DNA of 64,000 nt from Corynebacterium sp. GTDB lineage: Bacteria; Actinomycetota; Actinomycetes; Mycobacteriales; Mycobacteriaceae. Shown one piece after another: positions 17,620 to 28,569 of the stretch. The notes beneath the pieces are model-generated. The model saw nothing but the letters and a program-made list of their open reading frames with translations. It was not told the origin of the DNA and did no database searches. Each line of letters begins with the position of its first letter. Within the stretch, counting starts at the first letter, position 1. The position numbers and the translations under genes were made by a program. The DNA is taken from assembly GCF_022712275.1 (NCBI RefSeq), contig NZ_JALAGU010000023.1, positions 1 through 64,000 on the forward strand, read 5' to 3'.

Positions 17620-19173
17620 CTACGCCCGCAGCGGCACGTCCGTCGGGGCGACCGGGGTCGGCAGGGCGGTCTCGCCCATGAGCTGGCGGTCCACGGCGGC
17701 GGCGCAGGCGCGTCCCTCCGCGATACCCCACACGATCAGGGACTGGCCGCGACCGGCGTCACCGGCGACGAAGACCGGGGCGTCGAAGCCGGCGTCCTGC
17801 ACGGCGGGGGTCTCGATCCAGCGGGCACGGTAGGAGTCGTCGCGGACCACGCGGCCACGACCGTCGATGCGCAGGCCGAGTTCGTCGACGATGCCCTTGG
17901 AATCGACCGAGGCGAAACCGACGGCGAGCAGCACCAGGTCGGCGTCCATCTCGATCTCGGAGCCCTCGATGTTCGCCAGGCCGTGGTCCGTACGCTCGCA
18001 GCGCGCCGCCTTCAGCCCGGTGACGTGCCCGTCCTTGCCGGTGAGCTCGACGGTGTTGATCTTGAAGTCACGCTCGCCCAGGGCGTCACCCGCCACGCGG
18101 GACGCCAGACCCAGGGCCTCGATCTCGTCGGCGGACTCGTTGCCGGTGACGGTGTACTCACCCTCCTCGTGTGCGGAGGCGACCCGCCAGATCCGCGGCC
18201 AGGTCGGCCACGGGGTGTCGGCGGGTCGGTCCTTGGTCGGGGCGGGGTTGATGTCGAACTGGTGCACAGACGCAGCACCCTGACGCAGCGCGGTACCGAA
18301 GCAGTCGGTGCCGGTGTCACCGCCGCCGATGATGACGACCTTCTTGCCCCTGGCATCGATCGGGGAGACCTCGAAGTCGCCCTCCTGGACCTTGGTGGCC
18401 AGCGGCAGGTAGTCCATCGCCTGATGGACGCCATCGAGGTCACGGCCGGACACCGGCACATCGCGTCCGATGGTGGCGCCCAGGGCGAGGACGACAGCGT
18501 CATACCGGGCGAGGTCCTCAGCGGTCGGTGAGGTGTTGGTGCGGAATGTCGTGCCCTCGGCCTCCATCTGGGCGAGACGACGGTCGAGCCACTTCTTCTC
18601 GAGTTTGTAGTTCGGCACGCCGTATCGCATCAGGCCACCGATCCGGTCGGCACGCTCGAAGACGGTGACGTCGTGGCCGGCGCGGGTGAGCTGCTGGGCG
18701 GCAGCGAGACCGGCGGGGCCGGAACCGACGACTGCCACGGACTGGCCGGTGGAGAAGGACGCCTTCACCGGCGTCACCCAGCCCTTGTCGAAGGCGTGCT
18801 CGACGATCTGCAGCTCGACCGATTTGATGGACACCGGGTCATCCCCGATGCCGAGGACGCACGCGCCCTCACAGGGGGCGGGGCAGACGCGTCCGGTGAA
18901 CTCGGGGAAGTTGTTGGTGGCGTGCAACCGGTCATAGGCCTCACGCCAGCGGCCCTGACGGACCAGGTCGTTCCACTCCGGGATGATGTTGCCCAGCGGG
19001 CAACCGTCATGGCAGAACGGGACGCCGCAGTCCATGCAGCGGGCGGCCTGGGTCTGCACTTTCCCGTCGGGGAACTCGTCGTAGACCTCGTGCCAGTCGA
19101 GCAGACGCAGCGGCACGGGACGGTGGGTCGCCTCTTCGCGGCGGAACTTCAGAAAACCCTGCGGATCAGCCAT
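17620..19173 (-). CDS. gltD: Glutamate synthase small subunit GltD
   Basis: 517 residues. It delivers electrons from NADPH through FAD and iron-sulfur clusters to the large subunit, which makes two glutamates from glutamine and 2-oxoglutarate. The N-terminal cysteine sets CMDCGVPFCHDGC and CPAPCEGAC bind 4Fe-4S clusters. The FAD motif is GSGPAGLAAAQQL and the NADPH motif is GGGDTGTDC. It starts 2 nt after the gltB stop, so the two genes form an operon. Confidence 0.97.
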   Translation of the reverse strand: MADPQGFLKFRREEATHRPVPLRLLDWHEVYDEFPDGKVQTQAARCMDCGVPFCHDGCPLGNIIPEWNDLVRQGRWREAYDRLHATNNFPEFTGRVCPAPCEGACVLGIGDDPVSIKSVELQIVEHAFDKGWVTPVKASFSTGQSVAVVGSGPAGLAAAQQLTRAGHDVTVFERADRIGGLMRYGVPNYKLEKKWLDRRLAQMEAEGTTFRTNTSPTAEDLARYDAVVLALGATIGRDVPVSGRDLDGVHQAMDYLPLATKVQEGDFEVSPIDARGKKVVIIGGGDTGTDCFGTALRQGAASVHQFDINPAPTKDRPADTPWPTWPRIWRVASAHEEGEYTVTGNESADEIEALGLASRVAGDALGERDFKINTVELTGKDGHVTGLKAARCERTDHGLANIEGSEIEMDADLVLLAVGFASVDSKGIVDELGLRIDGRGRVVRDDSYRARWIETPAVQDAGFDAPVFVAGDAGRGQSLIVWGIAEGRACAAAVDRQLMGETALPTPVAPTDVPLRA

Positions 19174-19175
19174 TG

Positions 19176-22100
19176 CTACTTCACTTCCTCCATGATCGCG
19201 GCGGCAACGCCGTCGTCGTCGAGTCCGGCGGCACGCGCGGCCTCGATGGTGAGGGTCACGCGGCGGTAGTCCCGCGGCATGACCTTGATGAGCGCTGCCG
19301 GGTTGACGTTGACGGTCGAACCGGTGAGGCGCCGGTGCTTGCTGATGGTCTCGATGAGCCAGTCGATCTCCTCGGCGTCGGTGACGTCTTCGACGTCCAC
19401 CAGCTCGGGGTTGACCCTGCCCTTGACCTCCTCGCGGTAGCCCTCCTCGCCCGTGTCGAGCAGGTAGGCGATACCGCCGGACATGCCGGCGCCGAAGTTC
19501 TCGCCGACCGGGCCGAGCACGATGACGCGTCCACCGGTCATGTACTCGCAGCCGTGGTTACCCACGCCCTCGACGACGGCGGTGAGGCCCGAGTTCCGGA
19601 CGCAGAACCGCTCGCCGACGCTTCCGGCGATGAACATCTCACCGGAGACGCCACCGAAGCCGAGCACGTTGCCGGCGATGGTCTGGTGCGGGCCGACCGC
19701 ACCGTCGCGGGCATCCGGCCGGATGGCGATGATGCCGCCGGACAGACCCTTGCCGACGTAGTCGTTGGCGTCGCCGACCAGGGTCAGCGTCATGCCCTTC
19801 GGTACGAAAGCGCCGAAGGAGTTGCCGGCCGAGCCGGTGAAGGTCAGGTTGACGGTGTTCTCCGGCAGGCCGTCGCGTCCGGCGACCCGGCTGACCATCG
19901 ACCCGGTCATCGTGCCGACGGAACGGTCGACGTTGGTGATCGGGTACGCCAGGTCGATGGTGGCGTCCTCTCCCGTGGCTCCGGCGGCGACGCGGCGGAT
20001 GGTCTCCTCCGCGTCGGTACGGATACGGTTGTCCAGTGCCTTCTCCAGGCCGTGCTCCTGGGCCCTGGTCCGGTAGCGGTCCTGGTGCATGAACGGGCTG
20101 TCCGGGATCGCGAAGATCGGGTCGAGGTCCAGGGCGGCGGCGGTCTTGTGCGCCGGGTCGACCTCACCCTTGCGCAGGCACTCGGCGTGGCCGACGGCCT
20201 CTTCCAGGGTGCGGAACCCGAGCTCGGCGAGGTACTCGCGGACCTCCTGGGCGATGAAGGTGAAGAAGTTCACCACGTGGTCGGCCTGGCCGGTGAAGCG
20301 CTTACGCAGCTCCGGGTTCTGGGTGGCCACGCCCACCGGGCAGGTGTCCAGGTGGCAGACGCGCATCATGATGCAGCCCTCGACGACCAGCGGCGCGGTC
20401 GCGAAACCGAACTCCTCGGCGCCGAGCAGGGTGGCGATGATGACGTCGCGGCCGGTCTTCATCTGGCCGTCACACTGGACGGTGATGCGGTCGCGCAGGC
20501 CGTTCATCAGCAGGGTCTGCTGGGTCTCGGCGAGGCCGAGCTCCCAGGGCCCGCCGGCGTGCTTCAGCGAGTTCAGCGGAGACGCGCCGGTACCGCCGTC
20601 GTGCCCGGAGATCAGGACGACGTCGGCGTGGGCCTTGGACACACCGGCGGCGACGGTGCCCACACCCTGCTCGGCGACGAGCTTGACGTGGATACGGGCG
20701 TCCGGATTCGCGCTCTTCAGGTCGTAGATGAGCTGGGCGAGGTCCTCGATGGAGTAGATGTCGTGGTGCGGCGGCGGGGAGATCAGTCCCACGCCCGGGG
20801 TCGTGACGCGCACCTCGGCGATCCAGGGGTAGACCTTGTGCGGCGGCAGCTGGCCGCCCTCACCGGGCTTGGCACCCTGGGCCATCTTGATCTGGATGTC
20901 CGTGCAGTTGTTGAGGTAATGGCTGGTCACACCGAAGCGTCCCGAAGCGACCTGCTTGATCGCGGAGCGGCGCCAGGTTCCGTCGGCCTCCGGCTCGAAG
21001 CGCTTCGGGTCCTCGCCTCCCTCACCGGAGTTCGACTTGCCGTGCAGCCGGTTCATGGCGATGGCGAGGGTCTCGTGTGCCTCGGCGGAGATGGAGCCGT
21101 AGCTCATCGCGCCGGTGGAGAACCGCTTGACGATCTCGCTGACCGGCTCGACCTCGTCGACGGGGATGGACGGGCGGTCGGAGTGCAGCTCGAACAGGCC
21201 GCGCAGGGTGGCGAGGTTCTTCGCCTGGTTGTCGACCTTCTCGGTGTACTCCTTGAAGATCCGGTAGGTTCCGGTGCGGGTCGCGTGCTGGAGCTTGAAG
21301 ATCGTCTCCGGGTTGAACAGGTGGTACTCACCTTCGCGACGCCACTTGTACTCGCCGCCGATCTCGAGCTCGCGGTGCGCAGCCTCCTCGGGCCGGGGCA
21401 GGAAGGCGAAACGGTGACGCACGGCGACGTCGTCGGCGATCTCGTCGAGGCCGATACCGGAGATCGGGCTGACCGCACCGGTGAAGTACTCGTCGAGGAA
21501 GGCCTGGGACAGCCCGGTGACGTCGGCGAGCTGCGCGCCGCGGTAGGACGCCACGGTCGCGATGCCCATCTTGGACATGATCTTCTGCACCGACGCGCAG
21601 GAGCCGTCGATGTAGTTGCGGCAGGCGGTCTCGACGTCGAGACCGCCGAGGCGTCCGTCCTTGCCGAGCTCGTCGATGGTCTCCATCGCCATGTAGGGGT
21701 TGACGGCATCCGCGCCGAAGGTGAGCATCATCGCGAAGTGATGGACCTCGCGGGCGTCACCGGCCTCGACGATCAGGGACGCGCGGGTGCGGGTCTTCTC
21801 CTTGACCAGGTGCTGGTGCACGGCGGAGACGAGCAACAGGGAGGGAATCGGTGCGAGCCGGCCGTTGGATTCACGGTCGGACAGGATGATCAGCGTCGCA
21901 CCGTCATTGATGGCGGCGGAGACCTCCCGACGGACCCGGTCGATGGCCTGTCGCATGCCGCGGCCGCCGTGGGCGACCGGGTAGAGCCCGGAGATGACGG
22001 CGGAGCGGAAGGCCTCGAAGCCCTCGTGCTCCCCGGCCTCACGCAGGGTGGCCAAGGTGGAGTTCAGCAGCAGCGGCTTACCGAGCTGGATGCGGTGGGC

Positions 22101-23804
22101 TGCCTCGGGTACCTCGGAGGTGATGTCGAGCTGCGCACCGAGCTGGGTGAACAGGCTGGTGACCATCTTCTCACGGATAGAGTCCAGCGGCGGGTTCGTG
22201 ACCTGTGCGAAGCGCTGGGCGAAGAAGTCGAAGAGCATCCGCGGCCTGTCGGACAGGGCGGCGACCGGGGTGTCGGTACCCATGGAGCCGAGCGGCTCGT
22301 GGCCGGCGGCGGCCATCGGCCGGATGAAGAGGTCGACATCCTCCTCGGTGAACCCGAAGACGCGTTGACGCAGCACGACACGCTCGTGCGTCATCGGCTC
22401 GTAGTGCACCGGGGGCAGGTCGGAGAAGCGGACGATGTTGTCGTCGACCCACTGCCGGTAGGGCTTGTCGGCGATGGTCGCCTTGATCTCCTCGTCGGGG
22501 ATGATCCGGCCCTGGGCGGTGTCGACGAGGAACATCTTGCCCGGCTCGATGCGTCGTCGGTCGATGATCTCGGACGGCGGGACGGGCAGCAGACCGGCCT
22601 CGGAGCCACCGATGACCAGGCCGTCCTTCGTGACCCAGATGCGTCCGGGACGCAGACCGTTGCGGTCGAGGACGGAGCCGAGCACGGTGCCGTCGGTGAA
22701 GACGAGGGCGGCGGGGCCGTCCCAGGCCTCCATCATCGAGGAGTGGTACTCGTAGAAGGCCTTGACGTCCGGATCGATGTGGGGGTTCCGCTCCCAGGCC
22801 TGGGGGACCATCATCATCACGGCGTGCGGGAGGGAGCGTCCGGCGAGGTGGAGCAGTTCCAGGGCCTCGTCGAAGCGCCCGGTGTCGGAGCCGTCGGGGT
22901 CACAGACCGGCAGGGCGCGGTCGATGTCGCCGAGGATCCCGGAACGGATCTGGGACTCACGCGCCCGCATCCAGTTCTCGTTACCGCGGACGGTGTTGAT
23001 CTCACCGTTGTGCGCGAGCAGGCGGAACGGGTGGGCCAGCGGCCAGGAGGGGAAGGTGTTCGTGGAGAACCGGGAGTGGACGACCGCCAGGGCGGACTCC
23101 ATCCGCTCATCCTGCAGGTCGAGGTAGAACTCGCGCAGCTGCGGGGTGGTCAGCATGCCCTTGTAGACGATGGTGCGGGCGGACAGTGACGGGAAGTAGA
23201 CGGTGTCCGCACCCGAGCCTGCACCGGCACCCTTGGAGCCGAGTTCACGCTCGGCGCGCTTGCGCACGAACCAGGCGCGACGGTCGAGTTCGATGCCTTC
23301 GAGCTGGCGTCCTTCCGTGTCCTTACCGGCGAGGAAGAGCTGGTAGAAGATCGGCTCGGCGTCGCGGGCCATGGCGCCGAGGGAGGAGTCGTCCACAGGA
23401 ACCTTGCGCCAGGCGAGCAGGTCGAGCTGCTCTTCCGCGATGATGTCCTCGACGGCGCGCATGGCGTCCAGGGCGGCCATGCGGGACGCCGGGAGGAAGG
23501 CGATACCGGTGGCATAGGCACCGGCAGGGGGCAGCTCAACACCCTCGGCCGCCATTTCCTCGCGCAGGAACCGGTCAGGGACCTGCAGCAGGATGCCCGC
23601 ACCGTCACCGGTGTTCTTCTCCGCACCGGCGGCACCGCGGTGGTCGAGGTTGACCAGGGCCTGGATGCCCTTCTTCACGATGTCGTGGGTGGCTCGGCCG
23701 TGGATGTCCGCGACGAAGGCGACGCCACAGGCGTCGTGCTCGTAGGCAGGGTGGTAGAGGCCCTGCGGTGCGGGGTAGTTGGAACGGATCTGTTCGTCAG
23801 TCAT
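19176..23804 (-). CDS. gltB: Glutamate synthase large subunit GltB
   Basis: 1542 residues from the ATG at 23804, which has GGAGG 11 nt upstream; longer frames up to 23891 lack this. Cys26 in [12 protein letters not shown] is the expected N-terminal nucleophile after removal of a propeptide. Domains follow the family order: class II glutaminase, central domain, FMN-binding synthase domain ([20 protein letters not shown]), the 3Fe-4S cysteines in CHLDTCPVG, and the glycine-rich C-terminal beta-helix ([14 protein letters not shown]). It forms ammonia from glutamine and channels it to 2-oxoglutarate. A long structured leader precedes it. Confidence 0.97.
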   Translation of the reverse strand: MTDEQIRSNYPAPQGLYHPAYEHDACGVAFVADIHGRATHDIVKKGIQALVNLDHRGAAGAEKNTGDGAGILLQVPDRFLREEMAAEGVELPPAGAYATGIAFLPASRMAALDAMRAVEDIIAEEQLDLLAWRKVPVDDSSLGAMARDAEPIFYQLFLAGKDTEGRQLEGIELDRRAWFVRKRAERELGSKGAGAGSGADTVYFPSLSARTIVYKGMLTTPQLREFYLDLQDERMESALAVVHSRFSTNTFPSWPLAHPFRLLAHNGEINTVRGNENWMRARESQIRSGILGDIDRALPVCDPDGSDTGRFDEALELLHLAGRSLPHAVMMMVPQAWERNPHIDPDVKAFYEYHSSMMEAWDGPAALVFTDGTVLGSVLDRNGLRPGRIWVTKDGLVIGGSEAGLLPVPPSEIIDRRRIEPGKMFLVDTAQGRIIPDEEIKATIADKPYRQWVDDNIVRFSDLPPVHYEPMTHERVVLRQRVFGFTEEDVDLFIRPMAAAGHEPLGSMGTDTPVAALSDRPRMLFDFFAQRFAQVTNPPLDSIREKMVTSLFTQLGAQLDITSEVPEAAHRIQLGKPLLLNSTLATLREAGEHEGFEAFRSAVISGLYPVAHGGRGMRQAIDRVRREVSAAINDGATLIILSDRESNGRLAPIPSLLLVSAVHQHLVKEKTRTRASLIVEAGDAREVHHFAMMLTFGADAVNPYMAMETIDELGKDGRLGGLDVETACRNYIDGSCASVQKIMSKMGIATVASYRGAQLADVTGLSQAFLDEYFTGAVSPISGIGLDEIADDVAVRHRFAFLPRPEEAAHRELEIGGEYKWRREGEYHLFNPETIFKLQHATRTGTYRIFKEYTEKVDNQAKNLATLRGLFELHSDRPSIPVDEVEPVSEIVKRFSTGAMSYGSISAEAHETLAIAMNRLHGKSNSGEGGEDPKRFEPEADGTWRRSAIKQVASGRFGVTSHYLNNCTDIQIKMAQGAKPGEGGQLPPHKVYPWIAEVRVTTPGVGLISPPPHHDIYSIEDLAQLIYDLKSANPDARIHVKLVAEQGVGTVAAGVSKAHADVVLISGHDGGTGASPLNSLKHAGGPWELGLAETQQTLLMNGLRDRITVQCDGQMKTGRDVIIATLLGAEEFGFATAPLVVEGCIMMRVCHLDTCPVGVATQNPELRKRFTGQADHVVNFFTFIAQEVREYLAELGFRTLEEAVGHAECLRKGEVDPAHKTAAALDLDPIFAIPDSPFMHQDRYRTRAQEHGLEKALDNRIRTDAEETIRRVAAGATGEDATIDLAYPITNVDRSVGTMTGSMVSRVAGRDGLPENTVNLTFTGSAGNSFGAFVPKGMTLTLVGDANDYVGKGLSGGIIAIRPDARDGAVGPHQTIAGNVLGFGGVSGEMFIAGSVGERFCVRNSGLTAVVEGVGNHGCEYMTGGRVIVLGPVGENFGAGMSGGIAYLLDTGEEGYREEVKGRVNPELVDVEDVTDAEEIDWLIETISKHRRLTGSTVNVNPAALIKVMPRDYRRVTLTIEAARAAGLDDDGVAAAIMEEVK

Positions 23805-24066
23805 GGGGTCGTCAGCCTCCGGGTAGTCGTGGTGGGGCATGAGGTCCGGGCGGGACACGGAGGTGGTGCGTCGCTGCCTGTGGACCGTCATCGGACCGGT
23901 GGGTTTCCCTCACAGATACGGCCGTCGTCAGGGGCCGCCAAATCAGGGTTTCCTCACCCCCGCAGGTGCCCACTCTGCACTGTGACGGATGCCACAGTTC
24001 TGAGGTGAACGCGGGTGCGGTCTCCACATGAAGTTGTGTATGTATCTTAGCGCCCAGGAGACCGCA
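23805..24066 (-). promoter_or_regulatory. Long structured leader of gltB
   Basis: A possible -10 box TAAGAT lies at 24051-24046 on the minus strand, about 240 nt before the gltB ATG. Between them are several hairpins, such as ACTGTG/CACAGT at about 23980-24001. A 10-bp inverted repeat, TGCGGTCTCC (24016-24025) and GGAGACCGCA (24057-24066), flanks the possible start. I recognise no known riboswitch class and no clear AmtR site. Confidence 0.35.
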
Positions 24067-24191
24067 TATCGTTCCATCTGTTGTGTCCCACTGTATAAAA
24101 CTTAGAGTCTCACATATCAGAACTATTGTTACGGACGTATTTCACCGCAGTTTCACCAGGGTTTCCCGATAGGTGGGAAGGGTGGGGGTCG

Positions 24192-24203
24192 TACGATGGC
24201 GGC
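24192..24203 (+). promoter_or_regulatory. Leaderless promoter of the gene at 24204
   Basis: TACGAT (24192-24197) followed by 6 nt and GTG. An in-frame TTG/ATG-type start further upstream has no support. Confidence 0.45.
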
Positions 24204-24920
24204 GTGAAAGATCCCCGACGCATCCCGGTGGTGACGGACGCCCTCATCCGACTCTGGGAGGCCCGCCCCGACCTGACTCTCACCCGGCTCCTCGGGCTCC
24301 TCGAGACCCACGGCGCCGACTGGTACGCCACCGACGAGGAGACGCTCGCCGTGCTGCGGCGACTGGCCGAGGAGACTCCGGCGCGGCTCGACGATCCGAC
24401 GGGACGCTACCTCGTCACGACCGAGAACTCCGCCGGTACCGCCACCCAGCTGGTGACCGTCGGGGCCGACAGGGTGGCCGTGCGACGGATCCCGGCGTCC
24501 CGCACCGATGCCGTCCATGACCTGCCGCAGCCGGTGGTGTGGGAGCACTCCGGAGTGCGCAGCTGCAACGTCGCAGCGCCCCTGGTCATCACCGACACAG
24601 AGGGGATCGCGCACCGGATGGGGCTCGTCTCCTCCATCCGGGTCATCGCCGCACCCGGGGAGGACACCCCGGTGACCTCACTGGACGGGCTGCGCCGCCG
24701 GACGCTCGACGGCGTCTACCTGCTGGAGCTGGAGGACGCTTCCCTGCTGCTCGACCGGTCGGCCTGGTTGTTCACCACCGGACGCCGCGAGCTGCACCGC
24801 GAGCGTCTGACCTGGGCACGACTGCTGGACTGCACGGTCGGAGCGCCGCTGCGGATCGCGCTCGACGGCGGTGAGGTGAGGGAACTGCCGGAACTGCGGC
24901 GGATCACCGTCCTGGAGTAG
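24204..24920 (+). CDS. Conserved-looking protein of unknown function
   Basis: 238 residues from a leaderless GTG. No signal peptide or membrane segment. The N-terminal ~70 residues are helical (TDALIRLWEARPDLTLTRLL, ETLAVLRRLAEE) and the rest is mostly predicted beta, with the repeated theme LLELEDASLLLDRSAWLFTT. I recognise no catalytic motif. It is divergent from gltB and 58 bp upstream of an L,D-transpeptidase gene that has its own ribosome site. Confidence 0.65.
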   Translation: MKDPRRIPVVTDALIRLWEARPDLTLTRLLGLLETHGADWYATDEETLAVLRRLAEETPARLDDPTGRYLVTTENSAGTATQLVTVGADRVAVRRIPASRTDAVHDLPQPVVWEHSGVRSCNVAAPLVITDTEGIAHRMGLVSSIRVIAAPGEDTPVTSLDGLRRRTLDGVYLLELEDASLLLDRSAWLFTTGRRELHRERLTWARLLDCTVGAPLRIALDGGEVRELPELRRITVLE

Positions 24921-24978
24921 CCGGGCGGGGGTGCATTCCGGCGGGTAGGTTGGGAAGGGACTCAGGAGGTTTTCGATC

Positions 24979-25638
24979 ATGAAGTTCATGCGCACGATTC
25001 TCACTGCACTCGGCATCCTCGTCGCGGGCTCCCTGGCCCTCGCTCCGGCGGCGACCGCCCAGACCGGCCCCGCTCCGGCACTACCCTCAGTGCCGTCGGC
25101 GACCGATCTCCAGGGCATGGCGGAGGACGCCCTCTCCGACGCGCAGAATGCCGTCGACGGAGCCGTCGACGACACCCTCGGGCACCTGCCGGACATCCCC
25201 GGTGTCAGTCCGGCACCTGCACCGGCGCCCTCCCCGTCGCCGACCCCGCAGCCGGCACCGCGACCGTCGACCGGCTGCTCCGCCCAGGCGAAGGCCTGCA
25301 TCAACCTCACCAACCAGACCGCATGGCTGCAGTCCGGTGGCACGATCACCCGCGGTCCGGTGCCGATGAGTTCCGGACGCGCCGGCTACGAGACCCCGGC
25401 CGGGCTGACCCAGGTGACGCGCAAGATCATCGATGAGTGGTCGAACACCTATGATGCGCCGATGCCGTACTCGGTGTACTTCTCGGCCGGCACCGCCTAC
25501 CCGGGCGACATCGGCATCGCCTTCCACGAGGGCTCCCCTGACGTGATGTCCCACGGTTGCATCCACCTGAACCATGACGACGCCGTGGCCTTCTTCAACA
25601 CCCTGCAGGTCGGGGACTACGTCGACGTGGTGGCGTAG
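24979..25638 (+). CDS. Secreted L,D-transpeptidase (YkuD fold)
   Basis: 219 residues with a clear signal peptide cut near ATAQTG. A Pro-rich linker (~70-95) leads to a YkuD domain of about 120 residues. The catalytic site is SHGCIHL near residue 190, with the Cys nucleophile; the usual Arg after Cys-Ile is His-Leu-Asn here. Such enzymes make 3-3 peptidoglycan cross-links or attach proteins to peptidoglycan. AGGAGG lies 9 nt before the ATG. It belongs with the cell-wall theme of the region. Confidence 0.88.
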   Translation: MKFMRTILTALGILVAGSLALAPAATAQTGPAPALPSVPSATDLQGMAEDALSDAQNAVDGAVDDTLGHLPDIPGVSPAPAPAPSPSPTPQPAPRPSTGCSAQAKACINLTNQTAWLQSGGTITRGPVPMSSGRAGYETPAGLTQVTRKIIDEWSNTYDAPMPYSVYFSAGTAYPGDIGIAFHEGSPDVMSHGCIHLNHDDAVAFFNTLQVGDYVDVVA

Positions 25639-25797
25639 GAGGGGACCGGGGTGGGCTCCGGGGACATGTGTACGCATCATGCAGCGTCAGGCTGTTCGAT
25701 AGGGGGCTGGGCCGACCTCAGACTGCGTGATGCTGACATCCATCGCGACACAGGCCGCAGATCCAGCTGCACAGCGTCGGTCCGTCGGTCACACACA

Positions 25798-25858
25798 AGA
25801 TCTGCCACCCCTCAGGTCGTTTTCCGGACTGTCCGGCGACCTGAGGGGTGGCAGATCT
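25798..25858. terminator. 22-bp-stem hairpin next to the tRNA gene
   Basis: A perfect 22-bp stem (25798-25819 with 25837-25858) and a 17-nt loop that itself contains CCGGAC/GTCCGG. It lies 15 bp beyond the 3' end of the leftward tRNA-Ser gene and can serve as its terminator. It is far longer than needed for termination. Confidence 0.65.
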
Positions 25859-25872
25859 CTCTTCGTGAACGG

Positions 25873-25957
25873 CGGAGACGGGGGGATTTGAACCCCCGGA
25901 CGATTTCTCGTCGCTGGTTTTCAAGACCAGTGCATTCGGCCGCTCTGCCACATCTCC
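25873..25957 (-). tRNA. tRNA-Ser (anticodon UGA)
   Basis: Read on the minus strand, the acceptor arms GGAGATG and CGTCTCC pair. The anticodon stem-loop CTGGTCTTGAAAACCAG gives anticodon TGA, a long variable arm of serine type follows, and the T arm GGGGGTTCAAATCCCCC is intact. Discriminator base G. CCA is not encoded. Confidence 0.95.
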
Positions 25958-26099
25958 TCGTGCGCCGGACGGTCCTGCAGGGGCCGCCGACACAGCGGGA
26001 CAAGTGTAGCGCACCGAGTCCCCGCCGAAAGACTCCCCCGCTGGTGCGTGACCGCTCCCCCCACCCCGGCCGGGGCAGACGCAGTTACGCTGGAGAGGC

Positions 26100-27083
26100 A
26101 TGAAGGCGATCATCCAGACAGACACCAGTGACCCCACCTCCCTGACCTGGCAGGAGACCCCTACCCCGACCCCCACCGACGGCGAGGTCCTGCTGCGGAT
26201 CACCGCAGCCGGTGTCAACCGGGCCGACACTCTCCAGGCCCAGGGCCATTACCCACCACCGAAGGGGGACACCGACATCATCGGCCTCGAGGCGTCCGGC
26301 GTCATCGAGGACGCCAACGGCTGCGTCCGCCCGGACGGCACCCCCTGGTACGCCGGCGACGAGGTCGGAGCACTGCTCTCCGGCGGCGGGTACGCCGAGT
26401 ACGTCGCCGTCCCCGCAGGTCAGCTGCTTCCTGTGCCGTCCGGGTACAGTTTGACGGACACCGCCAGCGTCGTCGAGGTCGCCTGCACCGTCTGGTCGAA
26501 CCTCATGATGACCGCTGAGGTCGGGAAGGGCGACCTGGTGCTCATCCACGGCGGTGGCGGCGGTGTGGGCCTGTTCGCCATCCAGGTTGCGAAGGCCCTC
26601 GGGGCGCAGGTGGCGGTGACTGCCGGCAGTGAGAAGAAGCTGGAGGTGTGCCGCGGCTACGGCGCTGACATGCTCATCAACTACCGCGAGGACGACTTCG
26701 TCGAGGCCGTCAAGGAGGAGGGCGGGGCAGACGTCATCCTCGACATCATCGGTGCGAAGTACCTGGACCGGAATGTCTCGGCCCTGGCGAAGGACGGCCA
26801 CCTCGTCATCATCGGCATGCAGGGCGGTGTGAAGGGCGAACTCAATATCGGCAGGCTGCTCAACAAGCGGGGCAGTATCTCGGCGACCGGCCTGCGCTAC
26901 CGCGACCGGGAGGACAAGGCCCGCGTCGTCGCCGCGACCGTCGAACACGTCTGGCCGCTGCTGGAGAACGGGACGATCCGCCACCACATCGACCGCGTCA
27001 TCCCGGTCCAGGACGCCGCGGCCGCGCACCAGGCACTGCTCGCCGGGGACATCACCGGGACAATCGTGCTGTCGGTGGAGTAG
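26100..27083 (+). CDS. NAD(P)H:quinone oxidoreductase, PIG3-type zinc-free MDR
   Basis: 327 residues of the medium-chain dehydrogenase/reductase superfamily without the zinc-binding cysteines. GVNRADTLQAQGHYPPPKG is typical of the PIG3/QOR branch, and IHGGGGGVGLFAIQVAKALG is the nucleotide-binding loop. It would reduce quinones or other electrophiles with NADPH. TACGCT lies 8 nt before the ATG at 26100, a leaderless-type start. Its 3' end overlaps that of the convergent gene by 32 bp. Confidence 0.9.
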   Translation: MKAIIQTDTSDPTSLTWQETPTPTPTDGEVLLRITAAGVNRADTLQAQGHYPPPKGDTDIIGLEASGVIEDANGCVRPDGTPWYAGDEVGALLSGGGYAEYVAVPAGQLLPVPSGYSLTDTASVVEVACTVWSNLMMTAEVGKGDLVLIHGGGGGVGLFAIQVAKALGAQVAVTAGSEKKLEVCRGYGADMLINYREDDFVEAVKEEGGADVILDIIGAKYLDRNVSALAKDGHLVIIGMQGGVKGELNIGRLLNKRGSISATGLRYRDREDKARVVAATVEHVWPLLENGTIRHHIDRVIPVQDAAAAHQALLAGDITGTIVLSVE

Positions 27084-28284
27084 ACGGGGGCGTGAGGCGG
27101 AGCCCCTCACGGCGGTGCATCGCCCGGACGCCGGTGACCAGTCCACCGACGGCGAGCATGACACCTCCGCCCTCCAGCGCCCACGCCCAGACCGGGGCAC
27201 CGGCCAGCAGGCCCAGCGCACCGACCAGAAGCAGCAATGTCCCCAGGACCGTGACCATGCCCGGCAGCATGTCCCTGACCCGCACTCGGCGCGGGGCAGG
27301 CGGGGCAGACTCCACCGGTACCGGGACGACCGGGGCCGGCTCCGGAAGGGGAGCCGGTCGGGGACCCCGGATCACGCCCGTCGCCACGGTCTTCAGCACC
27401 GACCACCAGCTGAGGAAATCCGGTACCCCGTCATCCACATCAGTCGCCGGGCCGTCCCCGGCATCCAGGGACTGACGCACCAGTGCCCTGACGTCCGGCG
27501 GCAGGTTGTCCAGGTCACCGACGGAGACGTCGCGGCGTCCCACCAGGACCCGGACGACCAGACCGGCGAAGACGGAGGCGTCGTTGAGGAATGTCGGCTC
27601 CGCCGTCCCGGTGGCGAGCAGCACGCCCACCTGCAGGTCAGCGGCACCGGTGAGGACGACGTCGCGTCCCCGCTCACCGACCCGGACGGCGTCCCCGGTG
27701 AGTCCGACAAGATCGCGACCGTTCTTGCGGAAGGTGTCGAGCAGGACGCAGAGCTGCGCCAGCGCGCGGTAGCGCTGCCGGAGTGACACCTCGGACTCGA
27801 CCGGGGTGTCTGCCATCTCCGCCAGGGACATGGTCGGCCCCACCGCCCGGGCCGCGACCTGGGCAGCCGTGTGCGACGCCGCGAGATCGACGACGAGGAC
27901 GCCACAGACCAGTCCCCGGTCACGGACCAGTGCCACCGGCCAGTCCGACTGCCGCAGCACCGCGACCCGGACCATGTCGGGACGGACCCGCAGGTACTCC
28001 ACGAGACCCTCGAGTCGCTTCCGGTCATGGTCACTGATCTGGCGTCCCGGGACTTCGCCGGGGCTGCCTTGACTACCGTGCCTGCCGCGGGCGTCCGGCG
28101 TGCCGGAGCGGTAGACCAGCGGAATGACCCGGCCCGCCACGACGACAGACCGCCGGTCGGCGTCGGCCAGCTCGACGACCTCGCCGATGCGGACGCTCCA
28201 CAGGTCACGCGCTGAGGCTGTCGGTTCCCCTGTTTCCACTGTGTCCCCGGTCCCCGCCGGTACCGGTGGCTGTGACGCAGTCAT
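27052..28284 (-). CDS. Membrane protein of unknown function with kinase-like central region
   Basis: 410 residues; the ATG at 28284 has GGAGAGG just upstream, while an extended frame up to 28473 does not. The N-terminal ~300 residues are soluble. The central part (LRQRYRALAQLCVLLDTFRK, VGLTGDAVRVGERGRDVVLT, then FAGLVVRVLVGR) vaguely recalls the C-lobe of kinase-like proteins but lacks the catalytic Asp pattern, so this is weak. A Pro-rich linker leads to two C-terminal membrane helices (~350-395). Confidence 0.6.
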   Translation of the reverse strand: MTASQPPVPAGTGDTVETGEPTASARDLWSVRIGEVVELADADRRSVVVAGRVIPLVYRSGTPDARGRHGSQGSPGEVPGRQISDHDRKRLEGLVEYLRVRPDMVRVAVLRQSDWPVALVRDRGLVCGVLVVDLAASHTAAQVAARAVGPTMSLAEMADTPVESEVSLRQRYRALAQLCVLLDTFRKNGRDLVGLTGDAVRVGERGRDVVLTGAADLQVGVLLATGTAEPTFLNDASVFAGLVVRVLVGRRDVSVGDLDNLPPDVRALVRQSLDAGDGPATDVDDGVPDFLSWWSVLKTVATGVIRGPRPAPLPEPAPVVPVPVESAPPAPRRVRVRDMLPGMVTVLGTLLLLVGALGLLAGAPVWAWALEGGGVMLAVGGLVTGVRAMHRREGLRLTPPSTPPTARLSR

Positions 28285-28569
28285 GACCTCTCCTGCCTCC
28301 GTGCCTGGTTCTGTGCGGGTTCCGTGCCTGTCTTCAGGCCTGTCCCCGACATCTGCGGAACCTACCTCGCACACCGTACCCGTCGGCAGGACGCCGACCG
28401 TGGGCCGGACTCTCCCGCGTGTCGTCCCGCCTGCGGGCGATCCTTCCCCTCGAAAAAGGGGTGTGGCGCGCACTCAGGCAAACCTCATCTTCCGGGTAGA
28501 CTGTCAGCGTTGCGTCCGGCACCGCCGACGGCAGCGCAGCCACCGATGAACGTCAAGGAGAAGCCCCGC

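Noticed and set aside
19173..23189. A 1338-residue plus-strand open frame across gltB
   Set aside because: Shadow of gltB, which has complete family motifs on the other strand.
24067..24130. Possible AmtR nitrogen-control site between gltB and the gene at 24204
   Set aside because: The stretch is AT-rich but I could not find the expected CTAT-N6-ATAG pattern.
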